Positions 53,411 to 62,830 of a stretch of DNA of 64,000 bases are shown here, in pieces. Location: assembly GCA_902778145.1 (NCBI GenBank), contig CACYWW010000005.1:1-64000 (forward strand), read 5' to 3'. The DNA is from an uncultured Ruminococcus sp. (GTDB lineage: Bacteria > Bacillota > Clostridia > Oscillospirales > CAG-272). The position numbers and the translations under genes were made by a program. The notes beneath the pieces are model-generated. The model saw nothing but the letters and a program-made list of their open reading frames with translations, was not told the origin of the DNA and searched no databases. Position 1 is the first letter of the stretch. Each line of letters begins with the position of its first letter.

Positions 53411-54293
53411 ACTGAAAGATACAACGAAAACGAATAAGACCGTTATCGCCGTCGGAACCTTCGACGGCGTGCACAAAGCCCACGCGGAGCTGATCAGAAA
53501 AACCGCGGCGACGGCCTCTCTTATCGGCGCCGTGCCGGCGGTATGGACGTTTGACGACACCTTCCGGAAAAAGGGGCAGTCCCGCATAATCACACCCGGC
53601 GAGCGCGACGCGCTTTTCTCCTCGCTCGGAGTTGAGCGCGTGTTCAAGGCGGATTTTTCCCGGGTGAAGGATCTTTTACCCGAGGAGTTCTGCCGGGACG
53701 TGCTGATCGGCGGATGCGGCGCCGAGTATGTCCTCTGCGGGTATAATTTCCGATTCGGCAAGGACGCCGAGGGCGACGCGGGCACGCTCGTCTCTCTCAT
53801 GCACGGATACGGGAAGGGCGCTGTCGTGCTCGACCCGGTAAAATGCGGGCAAAGACCCGTGAGCTCCACGGCGATACGCGCGGCGCTGAAAGACGGCGAC
53901 GTCAGGCTCGCTCAAACGATGCTCGGCAGGCCGTTCTCCGTAACGCTGCCCGTCATACACGGCAGAAGGCTCGGTACCGGCATGGGATACCCGACGATAA
54001 ACCAGAAATATCCCGACGATCTAACTCCCCTCAGACCGGGCGTATACGCCTGCCGGGCGTACGTCGGAGGCGGGGTTCATCCCGCGGTATCGAACGTAGG
54101 CGTAAAGCCCACGGTCGGCGCGGAATTCGTGACTGTCGAGACTCACATCTTCGGCTATGACGCCGATATGTACGGGCTTGACGTTTGCGTGGAATTCGTT
54201 GATTTTATCCGCGACGAAAAGAAATTCGGCTCGCTCGGCGAGCTTAAGGCGCAGATCGCGAAAGACGCGTCCGCCGCTCTTGGAATGTTATGA
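53397..54293 (+). CDS. ribF: Bifunctional riboflavin kinase / FAD synthetase RibF
   Basis: 298 residues. N-terminal nucleotidyltransferase (IAVGTFDGVHKAHAELI, CGYNFRFGKDAEGD, SSTAIRAAL) and C-terminal riboflavin kinase (GTGMGYPTINQKY, VSNVGVKPTVG, ETHIFGYDADMYG). Makes FMN and FAD. Starts inside rsmG, showing translational coupling. Confidence 0.94.
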   Translation: MNAAELKDTTKTNKTVIAVGTFDGVHKAHAELIRKTAATASLIGAVPAVWTFDDTFRKKGQSRIITPGERDALFSSLGVERVFKADFSRVKDLLPEEFCRDVLIGGCGAEYVLCGYNFRFGKDAEGDAGTLVSLMHGYGKGAVVLDPVKCGQRPVSSTAIRAALKDGDVRLAQTMLGRPFSVTLPVIHGRRLGTGMGYPTINQKYPDDLTPLRPGVYACRAYVGGGVHPAVSNVGVKPTVGAEFVTVETHIFGYDADMYGLDVCVEFVDFIRDEKKFGSLGELKAQIAKDASAALGML

Positions 54294-55654
54294 AGCTGAA
54301 AAAAATATTGAGCGTTGCGCTCGCGGCGGCGTTTCTGCTCTCATTCATCGCAGCCGCGACGGATACGGCAAATGAAACGGAGTCCGATGATGACAGGATA
54401 ATACCCACGGGTTATATCATCCCGCAGGACGAAAGCGTCACCATCCGTTCGAGAAACGCGCTCGTTTACAGCGAATACGACGACAGATATCTGTTTGCGA
54501 AGAACGACAAGGAGGCGCTCGAACCGGCGTCGACAACGAAGATCATGGTCGGCGTCATGCTTTTCGAGAAATTCGCGGGCAGCTTTGACACGGAGATAAC
54601 AGTCACAAAAGATCTGCTCGAGGGGAAGGAAGGACTTTCCGTCTATCTCGAGGAGGGCGAGGTGCTGACGCTCCGCCAGCTTCTGACGATACTTCTGATG
54701 CACGGCGCGAACGACGTATCCACGATACTCGCCCACTACTACATGAAGGACGTGGAGTCGGACCGCGACGATCTCGAGGCTTTCGCCGCGCTCATGACGG
54801 AGCGCGCAAAGCAGCTCGGCTGTGAGAACACCGTTTTCAAAAACGTAAGCGGCCTTCACGCGCAGGGCGCGAAAACTGTGCTTTCGGATATAATCATAAT
54901 AGCGAAGCATGCCGCTTCGCTGCCGGGCTTTACCGAGATGACGTCAACGGACCGGCTCACCGTCGGCTCACACATAATACTCTCGAGGAACCATCTCGTA
55001 AGCTCATATATGACGCCGCTTTACAAGACGCCCGGCGTCACCGGTATGAATTACGGCTCGACCGAGGAAATGGGCGAATGTCTTCTGACGAGCGCCGAAT
55101 ACGACGGAAAGCGTTATTTCATAATCATCATGGGCGGCAGGAACGATTCCGAGACCGGCAGACAGACCGAATACGACGACACGATCAAGCTGCTCGAATA
55201 CGCGCGGACAGGCTTTGAATACAAGGACGTTCTGAAAAAGGGCGTGATAATAACGCAGGCGGACGTGAGATTCAGCACGACGACGGACAAGGTCTCGCTC
55301 GTGCCGGCAAAGACCGTCACGATGTATCTGCCGGTCGGCGCGGACCTCAAGGAAGAGATCACGTTCCGCACCGTGGTGCCGGAGACGGAGCTTGACGCTC
55401 CGGTCGCTCAGGGCACGGAGGCGGGTGAAATAATAGTCATGTACAACGGAGACGAGGTCTGCCGCGTTCCGCTCGTAACGGCATCCTCCATCGTTCAAAG
55501 CCGGATACTCTACACACTCGACAGGATAGAGAATTTCGTGAAAAAGCCGGTCGTCATAGCGTCCATAATCGCGTTTTTCGTGATACTCACGATATACGTT
55601 CTTATCAAAGCGTTCGCCATCAACCGGCGCAAAAAGCACAAAAGGATAAGATAA
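54290..55654 (+). CDS. D-alanyl-D-alanine carboxypeptidase (peptidase S11)
   Basis: 454 residues. Signal peptide (LSVALAAAFLLSFIAA), SxxK in EPASTTKIMVG, SxN-like ANDVSTILAHYY, KTG-equivalent GVTGMNYGST. A PBP5_C-like domain and a C-terminal membrane helix (about 420-445) with basic tail follow. It trims pentapeptide stems in the wall. ATGA overlap with ribF; last gene in the operon. Confidence 0.87.
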   Translation: MKLKKILSVALAAAFLLSFIAAATDTANETESDDDRIIPTGYIIPQDESVTIRSRNALVYSEYDDRYLFAKNDKEALEPASTTKIMVGVMLFEKFAGSFDTEITVTKDLLEGKEGLSVYLEEGEVLTLRQLLTILLMHGANDVSTILAHYYMKDVESDRDDLEAFAALMTERAKQLGCENTVFKNVSGLHAQGAKTVLSDIIIIAKHAASLPGFTEMTSTDRLTVGSHIILSRNHLVSSYMTPLYKTPGVTGMNYGSTEEMGECLLTSAEYDGKRYFIIIMGGRNDSETGRQTEYDDTIKLLEYARTGFEYKDVLKKGVIITQADVRFSTTTDKVSLVPAKTVTMYLPVGADLKEEITFRTVVPETELDAPVAQGTEAGEIIVMYNGDEVCRVPLVTASSIVQSRILYTLDRIENFVKKPVVIASIIAFFVILTIYVLIKAFAINRRKKHKRIR

Positions 55655-55683
55655 CATAGTTTACTTTTATTTACAAATATCGC

Positions 55684-55712
55684 TTGATAATAAGCGCGCC
55701 TTGTGATATATT
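55684..55712 (+). promoter_or_regulatory. Promoter of the VTC-DUF4956-CotH operon
   Basis: TTGATA (55684-55689), 17-bp spacer, TATATT (55707-55712). Confidence 0.7.
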
Positions 55713-55733
55713 ATTCCAAAAGGAGGTGGAAGA

Positions 55734-56438
55734 TTGGACCGTCTCATGCAGGACTCGTCGCAGGATTACAGGCACGAGCAAAAGTATTATATAACGCAGA
55801 CTCAGGCGACTGAGCTGACGTCACGTCTCTGCCGGGTGATGAAGTTCGACAGATACAGCGTCGATCACGGCAAATACCTTATAAGCAGCGTTTATTTCGA
55901 CACTCCGGAGGATCGCTCGCTCGAAGGCACCGAGGCGGGGCTTCTGAAGCGGAAGAAATACAGGATCAGATCGTACAACCATGACGATTCGTTCATCGTT
56001 CTCGAGCGCAAGAGCAAGCGCGGCTCTCTCGGCAAAAAGGAATCCGTAAGGATAGACCGGCAGATCTACGACGATATCATGTATCACCGCGGGAAAAGCC
56101 TCCTGACACTCGACTCTGACCTTGCGCGTGAATTCTACCACATGATTAACGTCGAGGGCTACAAGCCGAAAACGGTCGTGGAGTACACGCGCCGCGCGTT
56201 CGTTTCGGACATTTCGAACGTCAGGATAACGCTCGACATGAATATCAAAGGCAGCGGATCGGGGGTCGACATGTTCCTTGACAGCGGCTCACTCGTCTAC
56301 ACGGTGCCGCCGTGCTGGGTAGTGCTCGAGGTCAAGTACGACCACTTTTTACCGGATCACATAAGAAACCTTTTGCCGGATGACTCGGTAATGCAGTCAT
56401 CCTGTTCAAAATACGTTTACGGAAGAACATTCACATAA
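55734..56438 (+). CDS. VTC-domain (polyphosphate polymerase-like) protein
   Basis: 234 residues with TTG start (AGGAGGTGG upstream). RHEQKYYIT, SVYFDTPEDRSLEG, KYRIRSYNHDDSFIVLERKSK, VVEYTRRAF and PPCWVVLEVKYDHFLP match the VTC tunnel domain of polyphosphate polymerases. In bacteria it is almost always next to DUF4956 and CotH, so the polymer made or moved by this trio may not be simple polyphosphate. Cytoplasmic. Confidence 0.88.
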   Translation: MDRLMQDSSQDYRHEQKYYITQTQATELTSRLCRVMKFDRYSVDHGKYLISSVYFDTPEDRSLEGTEAGLLKRKKYRIRSYNHDDSFIVLERKSKRGSLGKKESVRIDRQIYDDIMYHRGKSLLTLDSDLAREFYHMINVEGYKPKTVVEYTRRAFVSDISNVRITLDMNIKGSGSGVDMFLDSGSLVYTVPPCWVVLEVKYDHFLPDHIRNLLPDDSVMQSSCSKYVYGRTFT

Positions 56439-56455
56439 CTGAAAGGAAAAACGAC

Positions 56456-57139
56456 ATGATATATTCACTGACAAAATTCTCGGACGTTTTCAAAAACAGC
56501 TTCGTTGAAAACTTCAATCAGGATCTCGGGATGGGCAGGTTCCTGCTCACGATGGCGGTCGCCCTGCTCCTCGGTCTTCTGATCGCGGTCGTTTACAGGG
56601 TGAGCTACCGCGGAGTCCTCTTCTCCCGCGCGTTCGCGGTTTCGCTGCTCGCGATGGAGGTCATAACAACTCTTATCCTTCTTACGATCACGTCCAACGT
56701 CGTTCTTTCCCTCGGTATGGTCGGCGCTCTTTCGATCATCCGTTTCAGGACGGCGATAAAGGATCCGCTCGATATCGTTTTCCTTTACTACTCGATATGC
56801 GCCGGCATCATGTGCGGCGCGGGACTTCTCGGTCTCGCGGCGATCGGCACGGTGATCGTGGGCGTTATCCTCGTGGTCGCCTCCCGGCTGCCCGCCGCGG
56901 CGGATTCGTATATCCTCATGATCACGGTAAATCCCGAGGATGAGGAGCCGATCGTGAAATACATAGAAAAATCCACAAAGCGCTCGAAGCTCAAGTCAAA
57001 AGCTCTCGTTGAAAACACGGTAGAGCTTTCAATGGAAGTCACGCTCATCGCGGGATCCACGAAGTTTCTCAACAAGCTCAACGCGTATCCCGGCGTTTCT
57101 TCAGTAACGCTCGTAAAGAGCACCGGAGAATATATCTGA
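56456..57139 (+). CDS. DUF4956 membrane protein
   Basis: 227 residues, four membrane helices and a soluble C-terminal domain. MVGALSIIRFRTAIKDPLDI, the family's central motif, is complete. A stable partner of VTC and CotH genes; possibly a channel or anchor for the VTC polymerase. AAAGGA precedes the ATG. Confidence 0.88.
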   Translation: MIYSLTKFSDVFKNSFVENFNQDLGMGRFLLTMAVALLLGLLIAVVYRVSYRGVLFSRAFAVSLLAMEVITTLILLTITSNVVLSLGMVGALSIIRFRTAIKDPLDIVFLYYSICAGIMCGAGLLGLAAIGTVIVGVILVVASRLPAAADSYILMITVNPEDEEPIVKYIEKSTKRSKLKSKALVENTVELSMEVTLIAGSTKFLNKLNAYPGVSSVTLVKSTGEYI

Positions 57140-57140
57140 T

Positions 57141-60100
57141 ATGAGAAACAAAATCAAAAAAACAGCGGCGGCACTTCTTGCCGCACTGACCCTCTTCTCC
57201 GCCGCGTCCTGCGATTTTCAGACGGGCGACGTCACCACCGCGTCGACGGGAACGGACGTCACGGGTCAGGCCACCGGCGCCGAGACTCTTCCTCCTGTCG
57301 AGGTCATCGTCAAGCCGAACGTCGGCGGACTGATGCTCACGGAAGCGATGGCGTCGAACAAATCCACCGTGACGGACGATTACGGCGAATACAGCGACTG
57401 GATAGAGCTTTACAACGGCGGCTCATCCGAAATATCGCTCAAAAACTACATACTTACTGACAATCCCGACAACAGGACGAAGGGCATCCTGCCCGACGTC
57501 AGGCTCGCTGCCGGCGAATACATCCTGATCTGGGCGTCCGGCAGAAACGTATACAACGAACAGACGAGGTCCGTACACCTCCCCTTCAAGCTCAGCAAAT
57601 CGGGCGAGACCGTCTCGCTTCTGACGCAGGGCGGAAAGGAGATAGGCAGGATCACGATCCCGGCTGACGTGCCGACGGACATATCGGCGGCGCCCGACGA
57701 TAACGGCCACACGGTCCTTCTCGCGGAGCCGACGCCGGCTGAACAGAACGTGACGGCGCTCTATGAAAAGAAGCAGAGCTCAGACGAGCCGCTCAACCTC
57801 ACGGACAAGACGGTCAACACGATCCGTATAAACGAATACGCGACGAAAAAATGCGTTACCTTCACCGACGAGGAAGGCGATTACGGCGCGTGGGTCGAGA
57901 TATACAACTACGGCGAAAAGGAAGTAAAGCTCAAAGGCCTGTTCCTTTCGGACGATGAAGCGGACAAGATGAAATGGGAGTTCCCGGACGTAACGCTTCA
58001 GCCCGACGGATATCTGACCGTTTTCATGCTCGGAAAGGACAAAGAATACACGGGCGGCGAGCTTCACGCTTCATTCACCCTTTCCGGCAAGGAGACAACG
58101 CTCGGCGTCTACAACGGCAGAGGCGACGAGATGGACAAATGCGCGGTCTATAATCTTGAATCGAACATGACCTGCGGACGCGATCCCGAAAACGCGGATA
58201 ACTGGCTGTTCTTCCCGCGGGCGACAAGGAACGCGAAGAACACCGTCCCCGGCTTTGAAGACATAGAAAGCGCGAGGCGTCCCGCGTACAAAACGGCATA
58301 TATAAGCGAAGTGGTCGCGGTCAACGCCACTCTTGACAGCTCCCCTGACGGAAAATCATATTCGTCGGGGGAATTGTACGATTATTACAAGCTTTACGAC
58401 TTCGTTGAGATAAAGAACCCGTCCGACACGGATCTCGATCTTTCCGAGCTTTATATCGGAAAAAAGACCTTTGACAGCGCGATATGGCTGCCGACGGTAA
58501 AGGTCAAAGCCGGCGGATACAGGATCATATATTTCGGCGATGAGACGAAATACGACACAAAAAACGACGCGATTTACGTCGATCTGGGGCTGAACCGCTA
58601 CGGCAACGACGTTTATCTTTTTGACCGTCAGGGCAGCGTGATCGACCATATCGAAACGGGACTTTTGTTCGACAAAACTTCCGCGGGACGCGTCTCAGAC
58701 GATCTTGACACCGTATATTATTTCACTCAGGTCACACCCGGCGCGGCAAACAGCGCAACGGCGTATTCAAAGTCCGTCGGCGCGCCTTCGTTCAGTCTTG
58801 ACGGCGGTTACGTTGAGGCGGGAACGACCGTGACTATAAAAGCACCCGCCGGATGCGTCGTTTACTACACGACGGACGGCAAGGCGCCTACGCAGGCGTC
58901 GACGCTTTACCGTACGCCGATAGTTATCGACAAGACCACGTCCATACGCGCACGCGCGTTCAGAAGCGATTCCCTCCCCTCCGACGAGGTATCTGTCTCC
59001 TTCATCGTAGGCCGCGTACACAGCATGCCGGTCGTATTTCTGAACGCCGACCCGAACGATCTTTTCTCCGAAAAAACCGGTATATTCGCGGACGGTCCGA
59101 ATTTTGACACGGAGTCGATGAAATACGACGATCCGTCGCTTGGCGGTTCGGAGAAAGAAAACCTGTTCTTCAAGGACGCGCCGAAAGCGAACTACTGGCA
59201 GAGCTGGGAGCGCCCCGTCAGCTTCACGTACATCGACGAAAACGGTAATCAGATACTCAACTTCAACGCCGGGATCAAGGTGTTCGGTCAGTACAGCCGC
59301 GTACACGATCAGAAGAGCGTTTCGATAAATCTGAAAGATAAATACGGTATAAAAGAAGTTGTCTATCCGTTCTTCGGCGACGACTACATCAACGTGTTCT
59401 CTAATCTCGTCCTGCGCGGATCCGGTCAGGACGCAAACCGCTCGCACATACGCGACGCGTTCATCGCCCGCGCTCTGCTCGGAAAGATCAACTGCGAGGT
59501 CATGAACTACCGCCCGGTCGTCGTTTATCTGAACGGCGATTATTACGGCATCTACGATCTGCGTGAGCGTATCTCGAACGAATTCGTCGCCAACCATACC
59601 GGCGCCGATCCCGACAACCTCGACAGGATGAAGGGCTCGTCGATCGTTCAGTCCGGCACGAACGAGAATTACAACGCGCTTTACAAATTCGTCACTACGA
59701 AAAATATGTCAGACGCTGACAACTACGCCTACGTCTGCTCGCAAATGGATATAGACAACTATATCGACTACTGGATAGCGCAGATATATTTCGCCAACAC
59801 CGACCCCGGAAACATCAAGTTCTACCGCGAGCGTACGGAGGGGGCGAAATGGCGCTGGATCCCGTACGACTTCGACTGGAGCCTCGGAAGCGACGAGAAC
59901 AGATTCAACTACGTTTTAAAGCAGGACAAAAAGATCTACGGGATAATCCAGGGACTGATGAAAAACAGCACGTTCAAAAAGAAGTTCTTATCAAGGTTCT
60001 GCGAGCTTCTGAACGAGACCCTGAGTCCGGACAGGCTCCTTCCGCTTCTGCGCGAGCTTACGAACGAGATAAGCGAGGAGATGGAATACCACATCGAGCG

Positions 60101-60302
60101 CTGGAGCTTCCGCAGCAAAAACGACGACAGATATATTTCCGGCATACTTATGTCGGCTCCGTCGTCGATGACGCGCTGGGAGTCACACATAGCGACAGCC
60201 GAAAACTGGCTCCGTGAGCGCGACAAGGCCGTTATAAAGCATATCAAGTCATACTTCGGCCTCTCAGACTCGGATCTCCGCTCCTACGGACTCAAAATAT
60301 AA
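57141..60302 (+). CDS. CotH kinase-family lipoprotein with LTD domains
   Basis: 1053 residues. Lipoprotein signal with Cys in FSAASCDF. Two lamin-tail domains (about 50-190, starting LMLTEAMASNKSTVTDDYGEYS, and 230-340), a third LTD-like stretch (about 390-520), a chitobiase-type module (VYYTTDGKAPTQASTLYRTP, about 575), then the CotH kinase domain (LRGSGQDANRSHIRDAF, YLNGDYYGIYDLRERIS, WIPYDFDWSLGSDENR). CotH phosphorylates proteins in spore coats; this lipid-anchored, LTD-bearing form acts outside the cell on an unknown target. Confidence 0.88.
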   Translation: MRNKIKKTAAALLAALTLFSAASCDFQTGDVTTASTGTDVTGQATGAETLPPVEVIVKPNVGGLMLTEAMASNKSTVTDDYGEYSDWIELYNGGSSEISLKNYILTDNPDNRTKGILPDVRLAAGEYILIWASGRNVYNEQTRSVHLPFKLSKSGETVSLLTQGGKEIGRITIPADVPTDISAAPDDNGHTVLLAEPTPAEQNVTALYEKKQSSDEPLNLTDKTVNTIRINEYATKKCVTFTDEEGDYGAWVEIYNYGEKEVKLKGLFLSDDEADKMKWEFPDVTLQPDGYLTVFMLGKDKEYTGGELHASFTLSGKETTLGVYNGRGDEMDKCAVYNLESNMTCGRDPENADNWLFFPRATRNAKNTVPGFEDIESARRPAYKTAYISEVVAVNATLDSSPDGKSYSSGELYDYYKLYDFVEIKNPSDTDLDLSELYIGKKTFDSAIWLPTVKVKAGGYRIIYFGDETKYDTKNDAIYVDLGLNRYGNDVYLFDRQGSVIDHIETGLLFDKTSAGRVSDDLDTVYYFTQVTPGAANSATAYSKSVGAPSFSLDGGYVEAGTTVTIKAPAGCVVYYTTDGKAPTQASTLYRTPIVIDKTTSIRARAFRSDSLPSDEVSVSFIVGRVHSMPVVFLNADPNDLFSEKTGIFADGPNFDTESMKYDDPSLGGSEKENLFFKDAPKANYWQSWERPVSFTYIDENGNQILNFNAGIKVFGQYSRVHDQKSVSINLKDKYGIKEVVYPFFGDDYINVFSNLVLRGSGQDANRSHIRDAFIARALLGKINCEVMNYRPVVVYLNGDYYGIYDLRERISNEFVANHTGADPDNLDRMKGSSIVQSGTNENYNALYKFVTTKNMSDADNYAYVCSQMDIDNYIDYWIAQIYFANTDPGNIKFYRERTEGAKWRWIPYDFDWSLGSDENRFNYVLKQDKKIYGIIQGLMKNSTFKKKFLSRFCELLNETLSPDRLLPLLRELTNEISEEMEYHIERWSFRSKNDDRYISGILMSAPSSMTRWESHIATAENWLRERDKAVIKHIKSYFGLSDSDLRSYGLKI

Positions 60303-60307
60303 AACGA

Positions 60308-60443
60308 GGGGCTGTCGCATAGCATTAACAAACCGTGAACAGCCTGTTCAGTATCAACAAAAAATCAGTCTCGTTTTTAATGTGCGAGACTGATTTTTTG
60401 TTACATAGAGCCAAGCGCAAAAATCATAACTTGCGACAACCCC
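60308..60443. mobile_element. Small inverted-repeat element (MITE-like) carrying a terminator
   Basis: GGGGCTGTCGCA at 60308-60319 and its near complement TGCGACAACCCC at 60432-60443 (one mismatch) bound a 136-bp element whose centre is a 15-bp hairpin (60359-60373 with 60385-60399) flanked by A and T runs. No gene inside. Its right end forms the last codons of the radical SAM gene. Confidence 0.6.
60359..60399. terminator. Bidirectional terminator hairpin
   Basis: AAAAAATCAGTCTCG / CGAGACTGATTTTTT, loop 11 bases, between the convergent CotH and radical SAM genes. Confidence 0.8.
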
Positions 60444-61461
60444 TTTGTTTTGTAACGTGCGATATAAGTCTTGCCCACGGGCAGACGGGAGATCGCCGGA
60501 ACAGCGTCCTCATCCTGCGGCACATACCGCGGCATACGGGCAGATACGGGCAGAGACGGCACATATCCGTGTTTTCACGGCTGTCGCGGATAAAGCGCTT
60601 CATTCCTTCGCTTTTAAGCGTTTCGTCGATCGAGGTGTCGAATACGGAGCCCGTCCTGTATTCCGGCTTCACATAGAAGTCGCACGGGTACAGATCCCCG
60701 TTCGATTCGACGACGAGCTGCGGCGTGCAGGCGCCGCCGTACCGGCAGCCCGGACGCACACCGTGAAGCGCGTCCGAAAGCTCGGAAAACTCATGCACGT
60801 CAAATACGGCTTCGCCTTTTTTTATATCCGCGTACCACAGATCGAAAAATTCAATGAAGAAATCCGATACGTCGCAAGACTCCCCCTCCACGCCTCGAAG
60901 CGGCGGCAGGCACGGGATGAGCTGGACGATACGGAAACCGCGTTTTTTATAATCCGCGTATATTTCCGCCGCGCTGTGCGCGTTGTGAGAGCCGACGACT
61001 GTGAGTATGTCGAACGGTACGCCGCAGCTTTGTAAAAGCTCCGCCGCCGCGATCACCCGATCATAAGTTCCTTTGCCGTTTTTGTCGACCCTTGCCGCGT
61101 CGTGGCAGGCGCGGGTCCCGTCAAGCGACAGCCCCACAAGAAAATCGTGATCGCGGAAAAGACGGCAATACTCACGGTCAATCATGACGCCGTTCGTCTG
61201 TATGCTGTACGCGGCGTCGATCCCCGCCGCCTTTACGCGCAGGGCGAGATCACGGTAGAAATCAACGCCGCGCAAAAGCGGCTCCCCGCCCTGGAACGCG
61301 ATATTCACGCGGACGCCGCGCGGCAGAAACGACAAAAACGCGTCGACGGTCTTTTCATCCATAACGCCTCCGCCCGGGTCGAGCTCGCGGTAAAAGCAGT
61401 ATTTGCAGTCAAGCCCGCACGAACCGGAAACGGGCTTGACGAGCGCGGTGATCTGCCTCAC
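60424..61461 (-). CDS. Radical SAM-SPASM protein (anSME-like)
   Basis: 345 residues. CGLDCKYCFYREL binds the radical SAM 4Fe-4S cluster; IAFQGGEPLLRG and SIQTNGVMID are the SAM loops. The SPASM region has CRYGGACTPQL, GDLYPCDFYV and CRLCPYLPVCRGMCRR, for auxiliary clusters, as in sulfatase-maturing and peptide-modifying enzymes. GTG start overlaps the serpin stop (GTGA), so it is translated together with the serpin. The last codons (from about 60443) come from a MITE-like repeat. The substrate is unknown; there is no sulfatase nearby. Confidence 0.85.
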   Translation of the reverse strand: MRQITALVKPVSGSCGLDCKYCFYRELDPGGGVMDEKTVDAFLSFLPRGVRVNIAFQGGEPLLRGVDFYRDLALRVKAAGIDAAYSIQTNGVMIDREYCRLFRDHDFLVGLSLDGTRACHDAARVDKNGKGTYDRVIAAAELLQSCGVPFDILTVVGSHNAHSAAEIYADYKKRGFRIVQLIPCLPPLRGVEGESCDVSDFFIEFFDLWYADIKKGEAVFDVHEFSELSDALHGVRPGCRYGGACTPQLVVESNGDLYPCDFYVKPEYRTGSVFDTSIDETLKSEGMKRFIRDSRENTDMCRLCPYLPVCRGMCRRMRTLFRRSPVCPWARLISHVTKQRGCRKL

Positions 61462-62663
61462 AGCCGCGTTACGGCGCCGATGAACAGCGGGAAGCCGTCC
61501 TTTGCGTCGCTTATCGTGAAAACGAACGGACGGTCGAAGATCAGTTTATTTTCGGACGGGGCCGCGCTTTTGGCGCCGCCGATCAGTGAGATCGCCGCCG
61601 CCTTCGTGCCGTTGCGGTCAAACTCCACTCTCGTCTTCTGTATGAACGCCGAGCAATAAAGCGGATCACGGCTGATGAGCGACAGATCCGCGCCGTTCGG
61701 GTCAAACACGGACGCGATACCCTCTTTTTTCAGTATTTCCCTGAAATCGGCTTCTCCGTCGAACGAGAATTCCGGGATGAACACCTCGACCGAACCGTTG
61801 TATTCGGTTTTGAAAAGCTCTTCCACGTCGAGATCTTTTATGAATTTGAATATATCCGTGCTCTCGTCGTCCGGTAATATTGCGGTAAAGACGTAATTGC
61901 CGTCCTTGTATTTCTTGGAAAAACCGCAGTACGTCTCACCGGGGACGAACCTTTCGGTCGAATTCAGCATTTTCACGCTTTTTTCCGTTCCGTTGTAATT
62001 GCGGAATTCTCCGTCCTTTATATCTTTATTCTCGTATTTAGTCTCCCATTTCGCGTCGAACAGGAGCGAATTGATGAGGAAAAACACCTCGTCACTGCCG
62101 ATTCTGTCTATTATCTTATCGATCATTCCGTCTGTTTGTCTGTCGCACCAGAGGTTGACGTCCTTTGCCGTGCTTTGGTCGAACGGCGCGGAATATATCT
62201 GAGCGCCGTAAACGTCGGCGTTCTTTTGCAGATACGACGGCAAAACGCTTTTTTCAAAGCTGTCTTTCACCCAGACGCTGTTCGCGGTCTTTATCACACA
62301 TTCCTTGCCGGTTTTAAGGCTTGAGATCAGATACGCGGAGAGCTTTTCCAGCTGCTCCGTATCACAGCCGAGGTAGTTTTCTATCTCCGCTCTGCTCTCC
62401 CCGTCCGCGCCGTTTGCGAGCATGGAGAAGCATATGAGCGCCGAATACGGCGAGACGAGAACGTTTCCGCCGTTCTCCGCCGCGCCCTTGAACAGTGCGG
62501 ATGTGAACCTTGCATAAGGCCCCTCAATGTACGAACCGGTCATCGCGTTATCTGACGGCGAATAACCGGCGGAAAGCTCCTTCGCCGATACCTTCACGCA
62601 GGACGTGAACACAGGCAGCATCAATAGCGAAAGCAAGAGTGCGGTAAGCCTTCTTATCATCAT
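61458..62663 (-). CDS. Secreted/lipoprotein serpin
   Basis: 401 residues. N-terminal signal with probable lipobox (VFTSC), then the full serpin fold: NVLVSPYSALICFSMLANGA, TANSVWVKDSFEKSV, FLINSLLFDAKWE, FIPEFSFDG, and the RCL hinge TRVEFDRNGTKAAAISL with FDRPFVFTI after the loop. The exposed loop has GGAKSAAPSE; P1 is around Lys-Ser-Ala, so inhibition of subtilisin- or elastase-like proteases is likely. ATG ATG start with AGGAGG seven bases upstream. Confidence 0.9.
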   Translation of the reverse strand: MMIRRLTALLLSLLMLPVFTSCVKVSAKELSAGYSPSDNAMTGSYIEGPYARFTSALFKGAAENGGNVLVSPYSALICFSMLANGADGESRAEIENYLGCDTEQLEKLSAYLISSLKTGKECVIKTANSVWVKDSFEKSVLPSYLQKNADVYGAQIYSAPFDQSTAKDVNLWCDRQTDGMIDKIIDRIGSDEVFFLINSLLFDAKWETKYENKDIKDGEFRNYNGTEKSVKMLNSTERFVPGETYCGFSKKYKDGNYVFTAILPDDESTDIFKFIKDLDVEELFKTEYNGSVEVFIPEFSFDGEADFREILKKEGIASVFDPNGADLSLISRDPLYCSAFIQKTRVEFDRNGTKAAAISLIGGAKSAAPSENKLIFDRPFVFTISDAKDGFPLFIGAVTRL

Positions 62664-62712
62664 ATCATATCCTCCTTTTCGCAGAGCGGATTTTTCCGTA
62701 TTCTGTTAGTAT

Positions 62713-62741
62713 ATTATAACAAATAACTCCAACTTTGTCAA
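62713..62741 (-). promoter_or_regulatory. Promoter of the serpin-radical SAM operon
   Basis: Minus strand: TTGACA (62736-62741), 17-bp spacer, TATAAT (62713-62718). Full consensus. Confidence 0.85.
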
Positions 62742-62760
62742 GTTTTTATTCCTCAACCCC

Positions 62761-62789
62761 TTGCTTTTTTTTACTGAAAGTGGTAAAAT
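62761..62789 (+). promoter_or_regulatory. Promoter of trkA
   Basis: TTGCTT (62761-62766), 17-bp spacer, TAAAAT (62784-62789), 41 bases before the trkA start. Confidence 0.6.
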
Positions 62790-62830
62790 GATAGAGAATA
62801 TCTTTATGATAATACCTCAGGGGGACTGTT

